A program made the translations under genes and the position numbers. From positions 1 through 21,117 of IMG/VR virus record IMGVR_UViG_3300025133_000711: DNA of 21,117 nt. One strand, given 5' to 3'. This DNA is from a virus. Shown piece by piece: positions 19,134 to 21,117 of this stretch. Every line of letters begins with the position of its first letter. Position 1 is the stretch's first letter. A model generated the notes under the pieces. The model did not search any database. It was not told the origin of the DNA and saw only the letters and a program-made list of their open reading frames with translations.

Positions 19134-20686
19134 AGGGACCCTGTGATGAATGCGGCTCCAGTGATGGGGTCGAAACTTACGAGGATCACACCCACTGCTA
19201 CGTATGTGAGCATCAGGTGTGGTTCAAGGACTCTACAACTCCAGTAGCACCAAGGAAAACGACAATGGAACGTATGGGATTCACCAGTAAAATAGCGGAT
19301 CGTAAGATATCTCTTGCGGCCTGTGAGAAGTACGGGGTTACTGTCGAGGTGGACCCTAGTAGCAGTAAGATAACTAAGCACTTCTATCCTTATTTCAATA
19401 CACAGACAGAGGAGCTAACAGCTGTCAAGAAGCGCGTATGTGCGTCTAAGGACTTCCCATGGAGCGGGGATCGTACTAACATAGGGCTCTTCGGTCAACA
19501 GACGTGCTCTGGACGTGGTAAGTACATTACGATCACTGAGGGGGAGCTTGATGCTCTGGCTGTCAGTGATATGTTCGACAACAAGTTTGACGTAGTGTCC
19601 CTGAGGGACGGTGCGAAGTCCGCCCTCAAGAGTTGCAGGGAACAGCTGGAGTTCCTCGAAGGATACGACAACATTGTCCTATGTTTTGATAATGACCTAG
19701 AAGGTAAGAAAGCTGAGGTGGCCGTACAGGACCTCTTCAGCCCAGGAAAACTCAAGATTGTGTCCCTCACCAGTAAGGACGCAGGTGCTATGTTGGAGCA
19801 GGGAAAGATAAGGGAGTTTACCAAGAACTGGTGGGACGCCCGTGGATATACTCCAGCTGGCATTATAAACGCCTCAGACACGTGGGACGAGGTACTGAGC
19901 TACCGTGACACACCCTCTAATCCTTACCCTTGGGATGGTCTCAATGATCTACTCTTGGGGCAGAGGGCTCAGGAGGTGGTCATATGGGCCGCTGAGACAG
20001 GGGTGGGTAAGAGTCAGACCATGCGGGAGGTCATACACCATATCATCCTGAGCACGGACCAGCAGGTAGGGTGTCTCATGTTGGAGGAAAGCGTAGCTAA
20101 GTCTATGCTGGGGTGGATGTCCTTCCACGCGGGTAGACCTTTACACAAACAACTTGACAACATCCCTGACGATGAACTTAAGAAGTATTGGGAAGCAGCC
20201 TCAGCAGGTAACAGGTTTGTACTTCTGGATCACAGAGGGTGGCAGAGTGACATAGAACAGCTAAAGGCCCGTGTGAGATACATGGCTAAAGCTATGGGGT
20301 GTAAGACAATCATCCTAGATCACCTCCACATAGCCCTCTCAAGTGTATCTGGGGCCTCAGGGGACTGGAGTGGCATTGACGAGCTAGTGACACAGTTGTG
20401 CGTGTTGGCACAGGAGTGTGACATATGCTTGCACGTAGTGAGCCACGTGAGCGAAGGTAGAGCCCTGAGGGGTTCCAAGGGCATTGCTAAGCTGGTGGAC
20501 GCAGTGATATTCCTAGAGCGTGACAAACACAATGAAGATGAAATCCTGGCGAACACTACCACGGTAGTTGTGGATAAGAACAGGTTTGCGGGGGACGTGG
20601 GTGTGGCGTGTTACTTGGAGTACGACAGGGCAACGGGACGTATGACAGAGACCAGTAAACCCTTGGAGGCACCTGATGAATTCTAA
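19130..20686 (+). CDS. Primase-helicase (T7 gp4-type)
   Basis: This complete 518-residue fusion has a zinc ribbon C5-x2-C8-x14-C23-x2-C26 for template recognition, a primase domain with TOPRIM motifs EGELDA (E137, D141) and FDND (D187, D189), a short linker, and a DnaB/RecA-type helicase with Walker A AAETGVGKS (287-295) and LDHLHI (D397) as Walker B region. 'VVSHVSEG' and 'GSKGIAKLVDAVIFLERD' are later helicase motifs. It is slightly shorter than T7 gp4 (566 residues). The C-terminus EAPDEF is acidic with a terminal Phe. It would unwind DNA 5'-3' and make RNA primers at the fork. All key residues are intact. Confidence 0.93.
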   Translation: MKGPCDECGSSDGVETYEDHTHCYVCEHQVWFKDSTTPVAPRKTTMERMGFTSKIADRKISLAACEKYGVTVEVDPSSSKITKHFYPYFNTQTEELTAVKKRVCASKDFPWSGDRTNIGLFGQQTCSGRGKYITITEGELDALAVSDMFDNKFDVVSLRDGAKSALKSCREQLEFLEGYDNIVLCFDNDLEGKKAEVAVQDLFSPGKLKIVSLTSKDAGAMLEQGKIREFTKNWWDARGYTPAGIINASDTWDEVLSYRDTPSNPYPWDGLNDLLLGQRAQEVVIWAAETGVGKSQTMREVIHHIILSTDQQVGCLMLEESVAKSMLGWMSFHAGRPLHKQLDNIPDDELKKYWEAASAGNRFVLLDHRGWQSDIEQLKARVRYMAKAMGCKTIILDHLHIALSSVSGASGDWSGIDELVTQLCVLAQECDICLHVVSHVSEGRALRGSKGIAKLVDAVIFLERDKHNEDEILANTTTVVVDKNRFAGDVGVACYLEYDRATGRMTETSKPLEAPDEF

Positions 20687-20951
20687 ACAAACAGTAAAAC
20701 CAGAAGAGAGGCTTGGGCGTATGTCTTGGAACTACAGAGTGATGCAGGATGGTTATGATGGACTAACCATACGTGAGGTTTTCTATAGCGGTGGCAAAGT
20801 GCGGCTTTGGACACGGGAACAGGAGCCCTATGGTGAGGACATGGATGAGCTAAGGGATTGCCTTAAGTTGATGCTGGGGGCCTGTGATAAGCCCATTCTT
20901 ATGGAGAAGGAACTTGAGGAGAAACTGTGGAGGCAGAAGGGCGATGAGTGA
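20676..20951 (+). CDS. Conserved small protein of the MSWNYRV family
   Basis: This protein has 91 residues from ATG 20676 (GGAGG 6 nt upstream), overlapping the helicase end by 11 nt. A second ATG at 20721 starts MSWNYRVMQDG, which is where family members normally begin; that form has 76 residues. The rest, 'LTIREVFYSGGKVRLWTREQEPYGEDMDELRDCLKLMLGACDKPIL', fits a widespread uncharacterised family in bacteria and phages ('MSWNYRVxxxxDGxxxIxEVYYDExGKVxxWTExPxxPxGETxEELxxDLxxMLxAxDKPVL'). The longer start may add a phage-specific tail. Confidence 0.75.
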   Translation: MNSKQTVKPEERLGRMSWNYRVMQDGYDGLTIREVFYSGGKVRLWTREQEPYGEDMDELRDCLKLMLGACDKPILMEKELEEKLWRQKGDE

Positions 20952-21117
20952 AATGCAGACAGGCACTGCCATATTTTTACACAAGCAGGTGGCTAAACTG
21001 AAGGCAGAACTGGAGGGACTGACTGAATACAACCAAAACGCACAGTCCCTTAATGGACTATTGGAGCTAAGGGTAGAGGCACTGGAAGCAATAAGGGATG
21101 CAGCGCAACCTGTGGTA
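20944..21117 (+). CDS. Small coiled-coil protein, 3' end cut by the window
   Basis: The frame from ATG 20944 is open to the last base and gives 58 residues. It overlaps the previous gene by 8 nt. The text from HKQVAKLKAELEGLTEY to NGLLELRVEALEAIRDAAQPVV is a heptad-like helix. The final codons CCT GTG GTA repeat those at the end of the gene at 16710-16883, so the next bases are predicted to be TAC TAA. No family recognised. Confidence 0.65.
   Translation, partial: MSEMQTGTAIFLHKQVAKLKAELEGLTEYNQNAQSLNGLLELRVEALEAIRDAAQPVV
21107..21117 (+). promoter_or_regulatory. Truncated copy of the early-promoter -10 context
   Basis: AACCTGTGGTA matches the first 11 bases of the -10 box and its upstream flank found at 16867 and 18430. 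The -35 expected 18 bp upstream (21092-21097, TAAGGG) is poor, so promoter activity would rest on the extended -10. The -10 itself lies beyond the window. Confidence 0.4.

Noticed and set aside
18938-19381. Minus-strand 147-codon frame over the SFNAG protein and the helicase start
   Set aside because: Antisense to two recognised genes in a fully rightward arm.
1-21117. tRNA genes, CRISPR arrays, insertion sequences or integrase/attachment sites
   Set aside because: No cloverleaf, no regular repeat-spacer array, no transposase or recombinase reading frame was seen.

Overview
The window is a contiguous piece of a tailed double-stranded DNA phage genome (or a prophage with the same layout), most likely a short-tailed phage of a Gram-negative, probably gammaproteobacterial, host. 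The basis is the order of virion genes, sigma-70-like promoters, strong Shine-Dalgarno sites and tightly packed or overlapping genes. No integrase, RNA polymerase, DNA polymerase, tRNA or lysis cassette could be recognised inside the window, so lifestyle and host remain inferences.

The genome splits into two divergent arms around a gene-free control region at 11542-12416. The left arm (11541 down to 1, minus strand) is the packaging and virion module. In transcription order it holds small terminase, large terminase, portal, three small genes, an internal promoter with a structured leader, two small conserved genes, scaffold, major capsid protein, a terminator, a small head protein, a large lectin-like surface protein, a conserved helical protein, a neck/adaptor protein, and the start of a further structural gene cut by the window edge.

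The right arm (12417 to 21117, plus strand) is the early and replication module. It opens with about fifteen small, mostly unrecognised genes. Among them are a Gp88-like cysteine-cluster protein, a cytosine-methyltransferase-like protein, a sigma region 4-like mini-protein, two tiny membrane proteins and two of the zinc-ribbon proteins. It then passes through two internal promoters to a single-stranded DNA-binding protein and a complete T7 gp4-type primase-helicase. Both of these proteins end in an acidic stretch with a terminal Glu-Phe, as expected for proteins that dock on the same replicative polymerase.

The central region is the most unusual part. It holds six tandem 10-bp units, a G-quadruplex motif with four G4+ runs, three GTTCC-N5-GGAAC dyads, two ATTCA-N5-TGAAT dyads at the same 22-bp pitch, a 13-bp inverted repeat enclosing the latter pair, and a 19-bp direct repeat at 23-bp pitch. 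It is bounded by outward-facing promoters. I infer a combined replication origin and transcriptional switch; this is not demonstrated. Promoters in both arms share a -10 context (CTGTG before TATAMT), and at least one -10 is built into the stop codon of the upstream gene.
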